Part shown: one piece after another, positions 8,372-17,801 of the stretch
Numbering within the stretch: the first letter of the stretch is position 1
How the letters are laid out: every line of letters starts with the position of its first letter
Assembly (NCBI RefSeq): GCF_013402815.2
Contig: NZ_CP058601.1
Location: forward strand, 1,550,001 to 1,614,000
Length of the DNA: 64,000 bases
Direction: 5' to 3'
Origin: Natrinema halophilum
GTDB taxonomy: Archaea; Halobacteriota; Halobacteria; Halobacteriales; Natrialbaceae
Notes under the pieces: model-generated
Databases searched by the model: none
What the model was told of the DNA's origin: nothing
Seen by the model: only the letters and a program-made list of their open reading frames with translations
Translations under genes and position numbers: made by a program

Positions 8372-9463
8372 ATGAATGATCGTGAGAGCGACAGCAACAA
8401 CTCGAGCGGCTCGGTTCTCGTCACGGGGGGCACCGGATTCCTCGGCCTGCATACGTGCCAGCACTTCCGGGACCGGGGGTGGGATGTTACCGCGTTCGAC
8501 CGCAAGTCCTTCGACGAGGCCGACGACACGGATGGAATCGACTACGTCGAGGGGGACGTCCGAAGCGAAGAGTCCGTGGCCGATGCGCTCGAGGAGAACG
8601 GCGCGACCGCGGTGGTGCACGCGGCGGCCGCACTCCCGCTGTGGAACGCCGACCGCATCCGCGAGACGACCATCGACGGGACGCGAAACGTACTCTGGGC
8701 GGCGAAAGAACGCGACGTTGGGCGGGTCTGTTACATCTCTTCGACCGCGGTGTACGGGACCCACGACGAACACCCCATTACTGAGGAGTCGCCCCTGGAC
8801 GGCGTCGGCCCCTACGGCGAGGCCAAGATCCAGGCCGAGAAGGTCTGTCAGGACTTCCGCCGCATGGGGATGTGCGTCCCCATTCTTCGACCGAAGACGT
8901 TCATTGGCCCGCAACGACTCGGCGTGTTTCAGGTGCTGTTCGACTGGATCGAAGACGGCGCGAACGTCCCGCTCGTCGGCTGGGGGAACAACCGCTACCA
9001 GCTGCTGCACGTCCACGACCTCGTCACTGCCATCGAACTGATGCTCACCGGCGACGCGGAAGCGGTGAACGACACGTTCAACGTCGGCACCGACGAGTTC
9101 GCCACGATGAAAGAGGACTTCCAGGCACCCATCGACTACGCGGGGACGGGCAAACGAACTATCGGAACGCCCGCCTTTCTCACGGTCGCGGTCCTCCGCG
9201 TACTGGACGAACTGAACCTCTCCCCGCTGTATCCGTGGGTGTACGAGACCGCCCACGAAGACTCCTACGTCTCCGTCGAGAAGCTGAAACGGCTCGGTTG
9301 GGAGCCAGCGTACTCCAACCGCGAGGCGCTCGTGGAGACGTACGAGTGGTACCTCGAGAACGACGGGGCCGACGGGGCGGACGACGAGACCGGGCTCGAC
9401 CACCGCGTCGCGTGGGATCAGGGCGCGCTGACAGTCGCGAAAAAGGTCTCGCAACGGATCTGA
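8372..9463 (+). CDS. NAD-dependent epimerase/dehydratase (extended SDR)
   Basis: The 363-aa protein has the Rossmann motif VTGGTGFLG (about 17-25), an acidic residue ending the second strand, and the catalytic YGEAK (YxxxK) preceded by SSTAVYG. It belongs to the nucleotide-sugar epimerase or 3-beta-HSD-like group of extended SDRs, using NAD(P). The C-terminal part fits a substrate domain. The following GT-C gene starts two bases after the stop, so the pair is an operon. The substrate is probably a sugar nucleotide or a prenyl lipid. Confidence 0.88.
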   Translation: MNDRESDSNNSSGSVLVTGGTGFLGLHTCQHFRDRGWDVTAFDRKSFDEADDTDGIDYVEGDVRSEESVADALEENGATAVVHAAAALPLWNADRIRETTIDGTRNVLWAAKERDVGRVCYISSTAVYGTHDEHPITEESPLDGVGPYGEAKIQAEKVCQDFRRMGMCVPILRPKTFIGPQRLGVFQVLFDWIEDGANVPLVGWGNNRYQLLHVHDLVTAIELMLTGDAEAVNDTFNVGTDEFATMKEDFQAPIDYAGTGKRTIGTPAFLTVAVLRVLDELNLSPLYPWVYETAHEDSYVSVEKLKRLGWEPAYSNREALVETYEWYLENDGADGADDETGLDHRVAWDQGALTVAKKVSQRI

Positions 9464-9464
9464 G

Positions 9465-10823
9465 ATGGCCGCCCGATCGCGCATCGAGACGGGCTTCGAC
9501 TGGCTCGCCGTTCTCGGACCGTGCGTCGCCGTCCCGTTCGCCGTCGGATTCGCCGGGTATTTGCTCGTCGAATGGCCGGCGATCGCGACCGATCCGGCGT
9601 TCTTCCAGCACACGGGCTGGTACGTCCTCGAAGGCGGCGTTCCGTACGTCGACGTCTGGGACGTTAACCCGCCTGTCCCGTTCGGTATCGCGGCCGTTCT
9701 CTCCCTCCTCTCGGGCGGGAACATGCTCGTTCTACACGGCCTCGGCTCGACGCTTACCACGCTCGTCGCCGGCTCGAGCGTCCTGCTCGTCGGGTGGGTT
9801 GCGTATCTCGTGACCGGAGACGACACGGCCGCGGTGGCCGCGGGTCTGACGATGCTCGTCGTCCCGGAGCTCTTCTTGCTCTCGCCGGAGGGCATTCGAG
9901 CGCAGTTCTATTCGCTGTTTTTCGGTGTGCTCGCGCTCGCTATGGCCCTTCGTGACCGACCGTTCCTCGCCGGGGCCGCCGCGGCACTGAGCGCCGGTTC
10001 GTGGCAGTCGGGGGTCGCGTTCGCCCCGCTGATCGTCGGGATGGCGTACCAGCGCAGCGGTTGGGAGGACGCGCTTCGGGCGATCGCGGGCGGCGTCGTC
10101 GTTACCGGGGCGGTCGCCCTCGTATTCGCCATTGCGGGCGCGCTCGTTCCGATGGTCGTTCAGGCGGTGATCGCACCGCTGTCCGCTGGTTCGCCGTACA
10201 CACTGGCAGAGCGCGGCTACACGATACTGCTGGTGTTCGGCTACGGATCGCTGCTCCTCCCGGTCGCGTTCTACGGCTGGATGCACGCCGCTGTCCGTGA
10301 CGTCCGGACGCGGTGGTGGGTGCCGGCGGGCGGCGTGATACTGGGCCTGCAGGTGTTGGTCGTCGACCTGGACGGCTCGACCGACGCGCTTCTCTGGCTC
10401 GCCTTCGTCGCGCTCGGCGTCGCCGTCGCAGTGGAACGCGCAACCGTCGGGCAATCGGTGACGACGGTTCGCCGCAGTGACGATGTGTCCCCGACCGGCC
10501 GCCGTCGATGGACGACCGTCGCCGCCGCCGCTGTTATCGTACTGGTCGTTCTCTCGGGACCGGTCTGGCACGTCGGCTCGCCGACCCCGAAGTCGACGCT
10601 ACGCACGCTGCAACAGGAGGCAGAGCCGGAAGGGGGGACCCTGCCGATAACGCCGGACGACGGGAACGTCCCGTCGATGCAGACCATCTACTGGGAGCAG
10701 ATGACGCCCGAAACCTGTCACTATCGGTTGAGCTGGAACGAAGTGCGGTGGATCGCGATGACCGACGACCGGTTGGACGCGCAGCGCTGTGACGGATGGC
10801 CGAGTCGAACCGATCGCGGTTAG
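9465..10823 (+). CDS. GT-C type glycosyltransferase-like membrane protein
   Basis: The 452-aa protein has about ten membrane segments. Its first external loop reads DPAFFQHTGWYVLEGG then PYVDVWDVNPP, the acidic loop plus WDxNPP signature of polyprenyl-phosphate-dependent GT-C transferases (ArnT/PMT-like). A soluble tail with a Cys pair (about 430-446) follows the last helix. It would transfer a sugar from a lipid carrier on the outer face. It is coupled to the epimerase. The family is fairly clear; donor and acceptor are unknown. Confidence 0.78.
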   Translation: MAARSRIETGFDWLAVLGPCVAVPFAVGFAGYLLVEWPAIATDPAFFQHTGWYVLEGGVPYVDVWDVNPPVPFGIAAVLSLLSGGNMLVLHGLGSTLTTLVAGSSVLLVGWVAYLVTGDDTAAVAAGLTMLVVPELFLLSPEGIRAQFYSLFFGVLALAMALRDRPFLAGAAAALSAGSWQSGVAFAPLIVGMAYQRSGWEDALRAIAGGVVVTGAVALVFAIAGALVPMVVQAVIAPLSAGSPYTLAERGYTILLVFGYGSLLLPVAFYGWMHAAVRDVRTRWWVPAGGVILGLQVLVVDLDGSTDALLWLAFVALGVAVAVERATVGQSVTTVRRSDDVSPTGRRRWTTVAAAAVIVLVVLSGPVWHVGSPTPKSTLRTLQQEAEPEGGTLPITPDDGNVPSMQTIYWEQMTPETCHYRLSWNEVRWIAMTDDRLDAQRCDGWPSRTDRG

Positions 10824-10980
10824 GTTCGCGAGGTCGGGCGAGTCGAACTCGCGAGCCACGCGAAAGGAGGGGACGGAACGTCGCCGGCGGACGCCCCGTG
10901 CGAGGGCCGGGGTGAGGAGCGGAGAGTTACGATGGCGGTCGGCTCGGGGTGCGTCGATGGTGCCGATGCCGACGGCGATT

Positions 10981-12519
10981 TTATCCGTCGTTCGACGTCC
11001 CTTCGAACCGAACCACGGTAATTCCGTTGTACCGGTTCACCGCGGCAGGGTCTCGATATTCGGAGCGGTTCGCTACCGCCTGGAGAATCCGTCGGTCGGT
11101 CGACGAACTGGTGTAGGAAAGGACGATCCAGACGTCGTCGTGTCCGTCGACCGACGCTCGTATTTCGTCCGGCGGTGCGTCGGGCGCGATCTGAACTGTG
11201 GGGACGCCCGATCGATCGAAGTAATAGTCGAACGTCCGCTCGGTGAACGGTTTGCTCACGAGGACGACATCGTCGGCATCGACGTTCGATTCGACGGTAG
11301 CGGCGGCCTCTCGCCACTGTTCTTTCTGATCGTTTTGATAGTACGCTGGAAGCGGTAACGCGAGACCGACGAGTAACAGTCCGGTCACGACGTACCGAAG
11401 CGACGGGCGTGAGACGGTCCGAATTCCTTTCGCGATCAGGAGAAAAAACGCCAGCGACGCCCCGATCGAGTAGCGATCGACGAAGATCGGTGTGACGACG
11501 TGCGAGAGCGCGATCGGAACGAGTATCGGCACTGCGAACCAGAGGACGACAATGTACGTGGCGTTCAGCGAAGCGTGTCGACGGTCGGTTTCCGTCCACC
11601 GGTCGCTCGAGAGCGAGAGTATCAGGAATCCGGTGACGACGAGCGAGATGGCCAGTGGGAACGATTCACTGAACAGGGGACCGCCGAGATACGCGGCGAA
11701 GGTCTCCCTGACGGTCGCGGCCGTCGGGAGCGGAATCCACCCGACGTTGCTCGTCTCACCGCCGTGAGCCGCCACCGTGCGGCGGAATAACCGCACCAAC
11801 CACGGGGCGAGTAGGAGAGCAGTGATCCCCTCGAGGGCGATCCAGCGGCGTACCGTCAGTCGCGACCGGGGGACGATTCGGAGGAGGTACCGAGAGAAGA
11901 CGTACACGTTCTGGGCGAGTATCGCGAACAGTCCGAAGACGTGGGTATAGCCGAGGAGGACCGTGGCAAGGACGTACCCGATCTCGGCCCGCACACCGGT
12001 ATCGTCACTCCGTGTCTCCGTCTGTATCCGCACGAACCAGTAGAACGAGAGCACAGTCAGCAGTCCGAGCAGACTGTACATTCGCACCTCCTGGGAGTAC
12101 CAGACGTGAAACGGTGAGACGGCGAGGAGGGACGCTGCAATCGCCCCGACTTCCCGATCGAACAGTCGTTGACCGACCCCGTAGAGGACTACTACCGTGG
12201 CGATACCGGCCAGGGCTGACAGCGATCGCGTGGCCAGTTCACCCGTTCCGAAGACCGCTGCCCAGCCGGAAAGGAGGAGATAGTAGAACGGTGGATGCGG
12301 ATCGTTTCCCGGCAGGCTGACGAGGAGTTCAGACGGTGTGTTCGACAGTACGGTGGTCACAGAGAAGGCCTCGTCGAGCCAGTAACTCTCGGACTCGAGC
12401 CGGAGCAGTCGGAGCGCACCGGCGAAGAGAACGATCGGATACAGCTCGATCGGGATACCCGTCAGAGAGAGATCCCCCGTTATTTCGCCGGCTCTTTCGG
12501 TCAGAGAGGGCAGCGGCAT
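10981..12519 (-). CDS. GT39-like (PMT/ArnT) glycosyltransferase family membrane protein
   Basis: Starting at the ATG complementary to 12517-12519, the 512-aa protein has a loop-1 acidic motif SYWLDEAFS, a HPPFYYLLL motif and about ten to twelve TM helices, as in dolichyl-phosphate-mannose-type transferases. A C-terminal globular domain (about 430-512) is predicted outside. The longer open frame to 12873 is Arg-rich and overlaps the next gene's promoter, so I reject that extension. It is convergent with the upstream GT-C gene and divergent from the arylsulfotransferase-like gene. Confidence 0.85.
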   Translation of the reverse strand: MPLPSLTERAGEITGDLSLTGIPIELYPIVLFAGALRLLRLESESYWLDEAFSVTTVLSNTPSELLVSLPGNDPHPPFYYLLLSGWAAVFGTGELATRSLSALAGIATVVVLYGVGQRLFDREVGAIAASLLAVSPFHVWYSQEVRMYSLLGLLTVLSFYWFVRIQTETRSDDTGVRAEIGYVLATVLLGYTHVFGLFAILAQNVYVFSRYLLRIVPRSRLTVRRWIALEGITALLLAPWLVRLFRRTVAAHGGETSNVGWIPLPTAATVRETFAAYLGGPLFSESFPLAISLVVTGFLILSLSSDRWTETDRRHASLNATYIVVLWFAVPILVPIALSHVVTPIFVDRYSIGASLAFFLLIAKGIRTVSRPSLRYVVTGLLLVGLALPLPAYYQNDQKEQWREAAATVESNVDADDVVLVSKPFTERTFDYYFDRSGVPTVQIAPDAPPDEIRASVDGHDDVWIVLSYTSSSTDRRILQAVANRSEYRDPAAVNRYNGITVVRFEGTSNDG

Positions 12520-12744
12520 AGTGCCCTTGCTACGATTCAGCGTATGAAGGTTGGCTGTCTTTGGGAGCACACCGACCGAACGATCTCTTCTCCGTCTCTT
12601 CGGGCCGTCGGACGGGATGGCTCGCAGATCCCCACCCGTACTCGCGGCGAGAACTGCAAGGCCGGACCGCCGTTCGGCCGAAAGCGCATCCTCGAACTCC
12701 CGACTCCCGTGGGTTTCGACGTAGCCGACCAGTTGGTTCTGGGT

Positions 12745-12756
12745 ACTATAATCCGT
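12745..12756 (+). promoter_or_regulatory. TATA-like promoter for the arylsulfotransferase-like gene
   Basis: GGTACTATAATC lies about 45 bases before the ATG at 12801, in a divergent intergenic region that is otherwise GC-rich. The spacing suits an archaeal TATA box with a short 5' leader. Confidence 0.4.
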
Positions 12757-12800
12757 GTATCCGATAAGGACTATCACTTGCGGCGTGGGCGCTACACACC

Positions 12801-14063
12801 ATGCGGTCACTCTCCCGCCGTCGAGTCGGCTGGGCTCTGGTTGCCGTCGCCGTCGCCGCTGTCGCGCTCTCACTCGGCGGTACTGCCCTGGTAGCGCCGC
12901 CCATAGAGAAGACCGACGATCCTCGTGACAGGGTCACGCTCGCCACCGGGCAGAGCGACGGCGTCGTGACGGCATTCGACGGGGCCGGCGACGTCGCCTG
13001 GAGCCTCGACGTCGGCGATAAGGCGTTCGACGCGACGCGTCTCGACGACGGCACCGTCCTCGTTGCGATGACGTACGAAGACGTCGAGGACTGCGGCCGT
13101 TTTGATCAGCCCTGCGGCCGTACCGGGTTCAAGATCGTTGACCCGAAGCCGGAACCGCGGGTCGTCCGCGAATGGACCGTTCCCGTGAGGACTGCCCACA
13201 ACAGCGAGGTCCACGACATCGAACGGCTCCCCTCCGGCGAAATCCTCGTCGTAGATATGGAATACGAGAGCCTGATCACCGTGGCCGAAAACGGATCGGT
13301 CACCTGGCGCTGGAACGCCAGCGAACGGTACGACGAGCCCGCGGACCCTACCGCGACCGATTGGCTCCACATAAATGACGTCGATACGCTCGGCGACGGC
13401 CGATACCTCGTCTCGGTCAGGAACGCCGACGAACTACTGATCATCGAGCGCGGCGAAGGCGTCGTCGAAGTGATCGAAGGCGTCGCTGACGGGCGAGCCG
13501 ACCGAGTGCTGTTCGAGGGCCAGCACAACCCCCAGTACCTCGGTGACGGCGCCCTGCTCGTGGCCGACAGCGAGAACGAACGGATCGTCGAACTCCACCG
13601 CGAGGACGACGAGTGGTCCATCGCCTGGAGCATAGCATCAGCCAACGGGCTTGCGTTCGACTGGCCGCGCGACGCGGACCGTCTGGAGAACGGCAACACA
13701 CTAATCGCCGACTCCCGGCACCATCGCGTCGTCGAGGTTACGCCCGACGGCTCGACCGCATGGAGCGTCCGCGGTCCTCACCTCGTCTACGAGGCCGACC
13801 GCCTCCCGGAGGGCGAGCGAGTCGGCGCGCAGAGGTACAGTGACGCTGTCGGGCACGACGACGGGCCGTCGCCCGGCGACCGAGACGACTTCTCACCGTT
13901 CGACGGCAGTCTCCCGTTGTTCGGCACGGTCCACGAGTCGCTGACCCACGTCGTCCGCGTCCCCTACTGGCTTCGCCCGTGGCACCTCGCCGTGATCGCG
14001 GCGGCGATTCCGATGGCCGGCATCGGGCTGGCGCTCGTCTGGAGGGAGCGATCAGGCGAGTGA
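12801..14063 (+). CDS. Membrane-anchored arylsulfotransferase-like beta-propeller protein
   Basis: The 420-aa protein has an N-terminal TM anchor (about 9-32), repeated blades with motifs such as GDVAWSLDVG, NSEVHDIERLPSGEILVVD and RLENGNTLIADSRHHRVVEV, and a C-terminal TM segment (about 393-412). The blade pattern and the HDIE/HINDV motifs match the arylsulfotransferase (ASST) superfamily. The propeller should face outside the cell. Sulfotransferase activity is not proven for the archaeal members; a structural role in the envelope is an alternative. It lies beside glycan genes. Confidence 0.75.
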   Translation: MRSLSRRRVGWALVAVAVAAVALSLGGTALVAPPIEKTDDPRDRVTLATGQSDGVVTAFDGAGDVAWSLDVGDKAFDATRLDDGTVLVAMTYEDVEDCGRFDQPCGRTGFKIVDPKPEPRVVREWTVPVRTAHNSEVHDIERLPSGEILVVDMEYESLITVAENGSVTWRWNASERYDEPADPTATDWLHINDVDTLGDGRYLVSVRNADELLIIERGEGVVEVIEGVADGRADRVLFEGQHNPQYLGDGALLVADSENERIVELHREDDEWSIAWSIASANGLAFDWPRDADRLENGNTLIADSRHHRVVEVTPDGSTAWSVRGPHLVYEADRLPEGERVGAQRYSDAVGHDDGPSPGDRDDFSPFDGSLPLFGTVHESLTHVVRVPYWLRPWHLAVIAAAIPMAGIGLALVWRERSGE

Positions 14064-14462
14064 TGGGCCGCTTCGCGGCCGTCGCTGCGTTCGCTGGAAC
14101 CCGTACTCTGATCGGCCGCGCCCGCTACTCAGTTTTTCATCTGTACTGAACGAGCAGTTGTTCGAGAAGCTGTGCAATCTCGGGGAAATCTGCTCGATCG
14201 AATCTATAACTTCCCAGAAGAGATCGCATTCTGCGGCACTGTTGAAATCCTATTGTCTCGACACCTTTTCCGCTGAAACAGCCATTAGGTAGGTCGGCTT
14301 ATTGACCGGTGGGATTCCTACCAATCAGCGTATCTCTTCAAAGAGTCGTGCTGAATAGATAGCGCGAATGTAGCACGGAGTGAGGAGCGACCAACGTGAA
14401 AGGTGAACGCTCAATACAGGCCAAGCAAACGCCTTAGTCATTCAAGAGCTCCCTGTCCCTCT
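14064..14462. other. Intergenic stretch with hairpin and insertion-element traces
   Basis: GGCCGC-TTC-GCGGCC just after the stop (about 14066-14080) is a perfect hairpin with a 3-base loop, possibly a terminator. Further on, GTCGTGCTGAATAGATAG (about 14346) resembles, in inverted orientation, the sequence at 15301-15335. This suggests insertion-element ends on either side of the lipoprotein gene. No gene is supported. Confidence 0.4.
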
Positions 14463-15200
14463 TTATGTTGCCCACGGGCAGACAGCCGGAGATGTATTGC
14501 CGGCTGAATCTGACGGTTCTGCCTCATCATCAGCTGAACCAGACGATTCTATCCCCTCGGTTTTAGGGATGGACAACGATATATCGTTTTCACTGATAGA
14601 TAACGATATGTCTTTAGGACTGTGGACTGTCACCGACTCTGTCCCCCAGTCTTCAACCGTAACCTCCACTATATATGACCCATAATCGCGGGGGAGCGAT
14701 ACTTCTGGACTACTATATATCTGTTTGATGGGGAGGTCTATCTCCTTAACAATTGTTCCACTTGTATATTTGATAGTGATCGAGATATGTAGTGGCACTT
14801 CAGGCACCTCAACTACAGTCAGATGTGGCGTTATCTCCTCAAACTCGATTATGTGGGTACCATTCGTAACGTCCACCTGTGGAGCATATAATACTGTGTC
14901 GTCCTCTATCTCCCCGTCCGAGTCTATGTGTCTCGTTCCCTGCACGAGCGCCTCCACCTCTGGTCCAGCAACCTGCTGCCATAGCAACTGCTCGTCGCTC
15001 ACGTAATGGCCCTCATTGAGTGCAGTATCAACCTCAGTCTTGACATCATCCGGCAAGTTTCGATACCTGAGGACACTGTGGTTACACGCCTCATACTTCC
15101 GTTCGTCGTTCTCATCCCTATTCAGTTTCCCAATACAACCAGCGACTGTAGCCGCACCCACGGTGATCGAAGTAAGAAGTGCTCGTCGCTTCATATTCAC
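14463..15200 (-). CDS. Lipoprotein of unknown function
   Basis: The 245-aa protein begins MNMKRRALLTSITVGAATVA followed by GC, a signal peptide with lipobox Cys at 22 (a second ATG at 15194 is equally possible). The mature part has beta-rich sequence and a Ser/Asp/Glu-rich C-terminal tail. Codon use is markedly AT-richer than in the flanking glycan genes, which suggests recent acquisition. No family is recognised. Possible insertion-element ends flank the gene. Confidence 0.75.
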   Translation of the reverse strand: MNMKRRALLTSITVGAATVAGCIGKLNRDENDERKYEACNHSVLRYRNLPDDVKTEVDTALNEGHYVSDEQLLWQQVAGPEVEALVQGTRHIDSDGEIEDDTVLYAPQVDVTNGTHIIEFEEITPHLTVVEVPEVPLHISITIKYTSGTIVKEIDLPIKQIYSSPEVSLPRDYGSYIVEVTVEDWGTESVTVHSPKDISLSISENDISLSIPKTEGIESSGSADDEAEPSDSAGNTSPAVCPWAT

Positions 15201-15455
15201 TTCTACAAAAACTTCTATAAGTGCTTTCGGGACCGGCTGTTCAGTATGCAGATCTACGGAACGGCTGGTTCAATAGATTGGTCGTGAAACAAACGAGATA
15301 ATCGTGCTGAACTCATCCTCTATATTCAGCAGGCGGCTTCTGGCATAGTTCAGACAGATCAATAGCCGCTTCGGTAACTGCTTGCTCTGTAGTTACTGAA
15401 TTACGTCGAGAATTCGGGGTGTTTCGGTCAAGCCCCGTTACGATTTCCGGATAGG

Positions 15456-15971
15456 TTATCCCTGAATTTCGGGGCCATCCTGGACATTGTTTCCGCCACC
15501 GTCGAAGATCGAGTCCGGGAACTTCTTCTCATCCCAGTCAGAACCAGGGAAGTTCTTCTCATCCCAGTCGGCACCAGGGAAGTTCTTCTCATCCCAGTCG
15601 GCACCAGGGAAGTTCTTCTCATCCCAGTCGGCACCAGGGAAGTTCTTCTCATCCCAGTCGGCACCAGGGAAGTTCTTCTCATCCCAGTCGGCACCAGGGA
15701 AGTTCTTCTCATCCCAGTCGGCACCAGGGAAATTCTTCTCGTCCCAGTCGGCACCAGGGAAATTCTTCTCGTCCCAGTCGGAACCAGGGAAGTTCTTCTC
15801 ATCCCAGTCGGCACCAGGGAAATTCTCATTTTCGCCGAAGTTCGCGTCGGGGAAGAGATCGCCGTGATCTGGATCTTTTGGGTCATGGGCGGCAGCAGCT
15901 GTGCCTGCGAATACACTGAGGACGAACATCAGCACAACAGCAGTGGCAGTTATCGATTGAATGGCTTTCAT
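15456..15971 (-). CDS. Secreted decapeptide-repeat protein (FPGADWDEKN)n
   Basis: The start MKAIQSITATAVVLMFVLSV is a Sec signal peptide ending at AGTAAAA (an upstream in-frame start at 15986 is possible). The mature protein has a short acidic spacer and then ten consecutive copies of FPG(A/S)DWDEKN, encoded by 30-bp units at about 15511-15820, followed by a degenerate copy (FPDSIFDGGGNN). Copies are nearly identical at DNA level, implying recent expansion. The repeat is acidic and aromatic, suggesting a surface filament, adhesion or Ca-binding role, but none is shown. Confidence 0.8.
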   Translation of the reverse strand: MKAIQSITATAVVLMFVLSVFAGTAAAAHDPKDPDHGDLFPDANFGENENFPGADWDEKNFPGSDWDEKNFPGADWDEKNFPGADWDEKNFPGADWDEKNFPGADWDEKNFPGADWDEKNFPGADWDEKNFPGADWDEKNFPGSDWDEKKFPDSIFDGGGNNVQDGPEIQG

Positions 15972-16251
15972 CAGAACTCGATACATGGTACACAGCCTGA
16001 GTATATATATTAGTAGTCTGAAAATTCAATGACACGGAAATATCAGCTGCCTCCTCCAGGGTCCGGATAGTGAACAAACGACTCCAGAAGCGGAGACCGA
16101 CCCAACGCTGTTCAGCGGTTCCGGGAACGTAGTGGAGCAGACGACACCGAAATGAACAGGCGCTACGTGCCGAGCCCTCTGTATCTTGCACGGATTTTCT
16201 GACAACCGGTGAATAAATCATCGCTTGCCGTGTTAGATCGTTCCCCAATCT

Positions 16252-17079
16252 CTAACGTTCAGGGTGCCTTGTCGATGGTGTGAGTGAGACAGCCGACAAC
16301 GAGTTCACGGAACTGCTTCCACCAGTGTCGTGAGCGGATGAATGCGCCGTATTTCCGTTTGAGGCGAGGGTTCTCCGTCTCGTTCTGACTACGTGGCCGT
16401 AGCTGTCGGCGTCCAGTCGAGCGTTCCGCGCCTTGTGGAGAGACGAAAATTCTCGGTGCTTGATGAGCGGACGGACACCATCTTCATGGGCTAACGCGTG
16501 AATCTTCTGGTCGTCGTATCCCTTGTCGCCGAGGAAAATCGCTACTTCACCGCTATTCCGCTTGCTGAGCGACGGCGCGATCTTCGAGTCGTGCGTTCTG
16601 GTTGTCGTCACGTGAAGATCGAGGATGGCATTCGCTCTCGTGTCCACGAGAAGTGTGACTGTCAACTGCTGAATCGTCAACTTCGTTCGCTTTGTGTAGT
16701 GTTTTGAGGCGTGACTACGGTCAAAGCCGGAGGCGTCGATCCCGACGACGCCGTTAGTTGGGAGAAGTGTGACCGAGAGGGTGAGCAGGATGCGCCAGAC
16801 AGCCATACCGAGCCGATTGAACGCCTTACACAACGTCGAAGGAGAGGGGAGTTCCTCAAGTTCAATTGCTCTGCGAATCCGAGGCATCTCGATGAGTTCG
16901 TCAAGCAGCATCCGGTACGTCGTATTCTTCCGCACTGTGAGACACAGCAGGATGATGTGCTGGTGAAGTGTGTACCGCCGTTTCGAGAACGTCGAAGAGT
17001 AGCGAGCGACAGCTCGCCGAGCCAAGTGAAATGCCTGCCTAACGAACTGGAGTACCCGTGATTTTGGGAGGGCCTGCAT
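16252..17079 (-). pseudogene. IS5-type transposase, frameshifted before the catalytic Glu
   Basis: The 275-aa frame has an N-terminal HTH region, first catalytic Asp (VGIDASGFDRSH) and second Asp (FLGDKGYDD), as in IS5-family DDE transposases. Near 16394 the frame departs. The other frame reads QNETENPRLKRKYGAFIRSR and ends at a TGA at 16259, supplying the third catalytic residue Glu. One additional base would restore a full protein, so as written the enzyme lacks Glu and should be inactive. The element's inverted repeats were not identified with confidence. Confidence 0.8.
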
Positions 17080-17171
17080 CCGGTCAGACTACCGGGTGAC
17101 CGTGTAACTCTCTGCGGATTCCAACAGTGCCTGATAAGTCGAAATCGTACCGGACAGAATAATTGCGCTCG

Positions 17172-17357
17172 TCAGCGACGCTGCTCCTGCGTTACGTTGC
17201 AGGTGGAGTCGACCCGCTCGAGCAGTTCGATCGAGGTTTCCATATTTTCGACCGACGCTCGCAACGATATCGGCCCGGGAAGCTGGTCGTCGAGCGTCTC
17301 GACCTCGGCGAGGACCTCTTCGAGCCGAACGCGCGTGAACTGGTGGCCGTCGGTCAC
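17172..17357 (-). CDS. 61-aa acidic conserved protein, module copy 2 (second gene)
   Basis: It begins MTDGHQFTRVRLEEVLAEVE and is the close paralogue of the gene at 4476-4661, with a handful of substitutions (E/G, I/M, T/S, K/N). ATGA coupling to the upstream gene is preserved. It lies just upstream of the frameshifted transposase, which may have been involved in moving the module. Confidence 0.65.
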   Translation of the reverse strand: MTDGHQFTRVRLEEVLAEVETLDDQLPGPISLRASVENMETSIELLERVDSTCNVTQEQRR

Positions 17358-17572
17358 GCGAACTCACCCGCCTCGCGACGGGCACTGGCGGGATCTGTCG
17401 TCCCGACCGGTGCGGAGACGAACACCTCGAGTGAGAGCGGGTCGTCGGGAAAGAGCGACGGGCGCTCGCCGGATTGGCAGGGAGTCACGAAACGGCAAAG
17501 AAGCGACTCTCGAGACGGTTTCCCGGTCTGTGCGTCCGAAATTCTTTCGTAGGTTGGTGTCTGAGTATACAT
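17354..17572 (-). CDS. 72-aa protein, module copy 2 (first gene)
   Basis: The frame MYTQTPTYERISDAQTGKPS to the tail ASARREAGEFA matches copy 1 and is stop-start coupled to the 61-aa gene. An alternative overlapping frame, MNEIGRVVQHPTCVL, starts further upstream and is also conserved, so the translated frame is uncertain. Confidence 0.5.
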   Translation of the reverse strand: MYTQTPTYERISDAQTGKPSRESLLCRFVTPCQSGERPSLFPDDPLSLEVFVSAPVGTTDPASARREAGEFA

Positions 17573-17801
17573 TGTCCTCGATAGGTCCGAGGACGCAGGT
17601 CGGGTGTTGCACCACCCGGCCGATTTCATTCATATCGGCCGTCCTGCGCCTCGAATTTGGGTAATTATCATTGGTTACTTATAGCTTACTAAACAACTCG
17701 AGGAGGGTCCTGTTCGCATACACCCGCGGCCATCACCCGATTTCGACCGAGCTGAGTAATCGTCTCGACCGACCGGTGTTACACGTCTCCGACTAAGCGG
17801 G

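Larger units (their letters stand above)
17155..17700. repeat. Duplicated 0.54-kb two-gene module, copy 2
   Basis: Same organisation as at 4459-4998, with identical distal promoter sequence down to TTACTAAACAACTC. The sequence identity stops abruptly at both ends, marking the unit that was duplicated. Confidence 0.75.

Noticed and set aside
8333-9895. 520-aa minus-strand open frame antisense to the epimerase
   Set aside because: Arg/Val-rich shadow frame over two well-supported plus-strand genes; no start signal or domain.
15511-15820. Possible CRISPR-like array
   Set aside because: The 30-bp units are direct tandem copies without unique spacers and encode an in-frame decapeptide on the minus strand.
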